DNA of 64,000 nucleotides from an uncultured Acidobacteriia bacterium (lineage in GTDB: Bacteria > Acidobacteriota > Terriglobia > Bryobacterales > Bryobacteraceae), in the NCBI GenBank assembly GCA_903875575.1, contig CAIQWJ010000083.1, positions 27,398 through 91,397 of the forward strand. The letters run 5' to 3'. A model generated the notes under the pieces. The model was given only the letters and a program-made list of their open reading frames with translations. It was not told the origin of the DNA and did no database searches. A program made the position numbers and the translations under genes. Shown here piece by piece: positions 63,751 through 64,000 of this stretch (positions within the stretch are counted from its first letter, which is position 1; each line of letters opens with the position of its first letter).

Positions 63751-64000
63751 TTAGCTCAGAATCTCCGCCACCGTACCAGCGCCAACGGTGCGACCGCCTT
63801 CGCGAATGGCGAAGCGCAGACCCTTATCCATGGCGACCGGCGTAATCAGCTCCACAACCAGGCTCACACTGTCGCCCGGCATAACCATTTCCGTGCCTTC
63901 CGGCAACTGTGCCACACCGGTAACGTCCGTGGTGCGGAAGTAGAACTGCGGCCGATAACCCTTAAAGAACGGGGTGTGGCGTCCGCCTTCTTCCTTCGAA
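63751..64000 (-). CDS. tuf: Elongation factor Tu, 3' end only
   Basis: The last 82 codons are in the window; the 5' part lies beyond base 64000. It ends [15 protein letters not shown], and has [20 protein letters not shown] and [18 protein letters not shown] upstream, matching domain 3 of EF-Tu. Tuf next to rpsJ is the standard str-S10 junction. Confidence 0.97.
   Translation of the reverse strand, partial: SKEEGGRHTPFFKGYRPQFYFRTTDVTGVAQLPEGTEMVMPGDSVSLVVELITPVAMDKGLRFAIREGGRTVGAGTVAEILS

Overview
The window is a high-GC bacterial chromosome segment that most likely comes from an Acidobacteriota, probably of the Solibacter/Bryobacter type. This rests on the kinds of genes present, not on any database search. 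They include three TonB-dependent receptors (two Oar-like with an N-terminal carboxypeptidase-regulatory-like domain), a TIGR03435-type protein, a large secreted metzincin-like protease, LpxD (so a Gram-negative with lipid A), BNR and YVTN beta-propellers, and a complete S10-spc-alpha ribosomal supercluster.

Layout. 0-5.0 kb (+): the 3' part of a secreted or cell-envelope protein, then two ABC ATPase/permease pairs chained by 4-14 bp overlaps. 5.0-8.3 kb (+): a zinc metalloprotease and a TIGR03435 protein. 8.4-14.2 kb (+): lpxD, a LOG-family protein, a HAMP-SpoIIE phosphatase, nnrE/nnrD fusion and tsaE, tightly packed and partly overlapping. 14.2-15.0 kb: a nucleotidyltransferase pair that looks like a toxin-antitoxin module. 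15.0-17.1 kb (-): bactofilin with a methyltransferase-like protein, and a VIT1/CCC1-type metal transporter. 17.5-21.1 kb (+): an Oar-like receptor broken by a one-base frameshift, with a good promoter, a repeated operator-like site and a strong terminator. 21.2-24.1 kb (-): a BamA-like barrel and a secreted protein with kinase-like motifs. 24.4-30.8 kb (+): a lysozyme-like protein, ribosomal protein S1, HU, HIT hydrolase, a LytS/LytTR two-component pair, an isoprenylcysteine-methyltransferase-like protein and a VOC protein. 30.8-32.4 kb (-): a membrane glycosyltransferase-like protein. 32.5-35.2 kb (+): an exported TPR-CHAT protein. 35.2-40.5 kb (+): two Cys-rich small proteins (one broken), a receptor, a CcmH-like protein with a CCW motif and a BNR propeller carrying a CQCC motif, which together look like a metal- or thiol-related cluster. 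40.5-41.5 kb (-): an unrecognised protein.

The most unusual region is 41.56-47.6 kb. A degenerate copy of the 3' end of rplQ (L17), including its terminator, lies at 41559-41788 in the same orientation as the intact rplQ at 47426-47881. Between the two copies sits a self-contained set: an anti-sigma factor whose C-terminal half resembles a degenerate HNH domain, its ECF sigma factor, a YVTN propeller lipoprotein (frameshifted), and a divergent FecA/FepA-like TonB receptor. This looks like either an island that entered at the 3' end of rplQ and displaced the original end, or a segmental duplication.

47.4-64 kb (-): rplQ, rpoA, rpsD, rpsK, rpsM, rpmJ, infA, map, adk, secY, rplO, rpmD, rpsE, rplR, rplF, rpsH, rpsN (zinc type), rplE, rplX, rplN, rpsQ, rpmC, rplP, rpsC, rplV, rpsS, rplB, rplW, rplD, rplC, rpsJ and the 3' end of tuf. 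No tRNA, rRNA, CRISPR array, transposase or integrase was seen.
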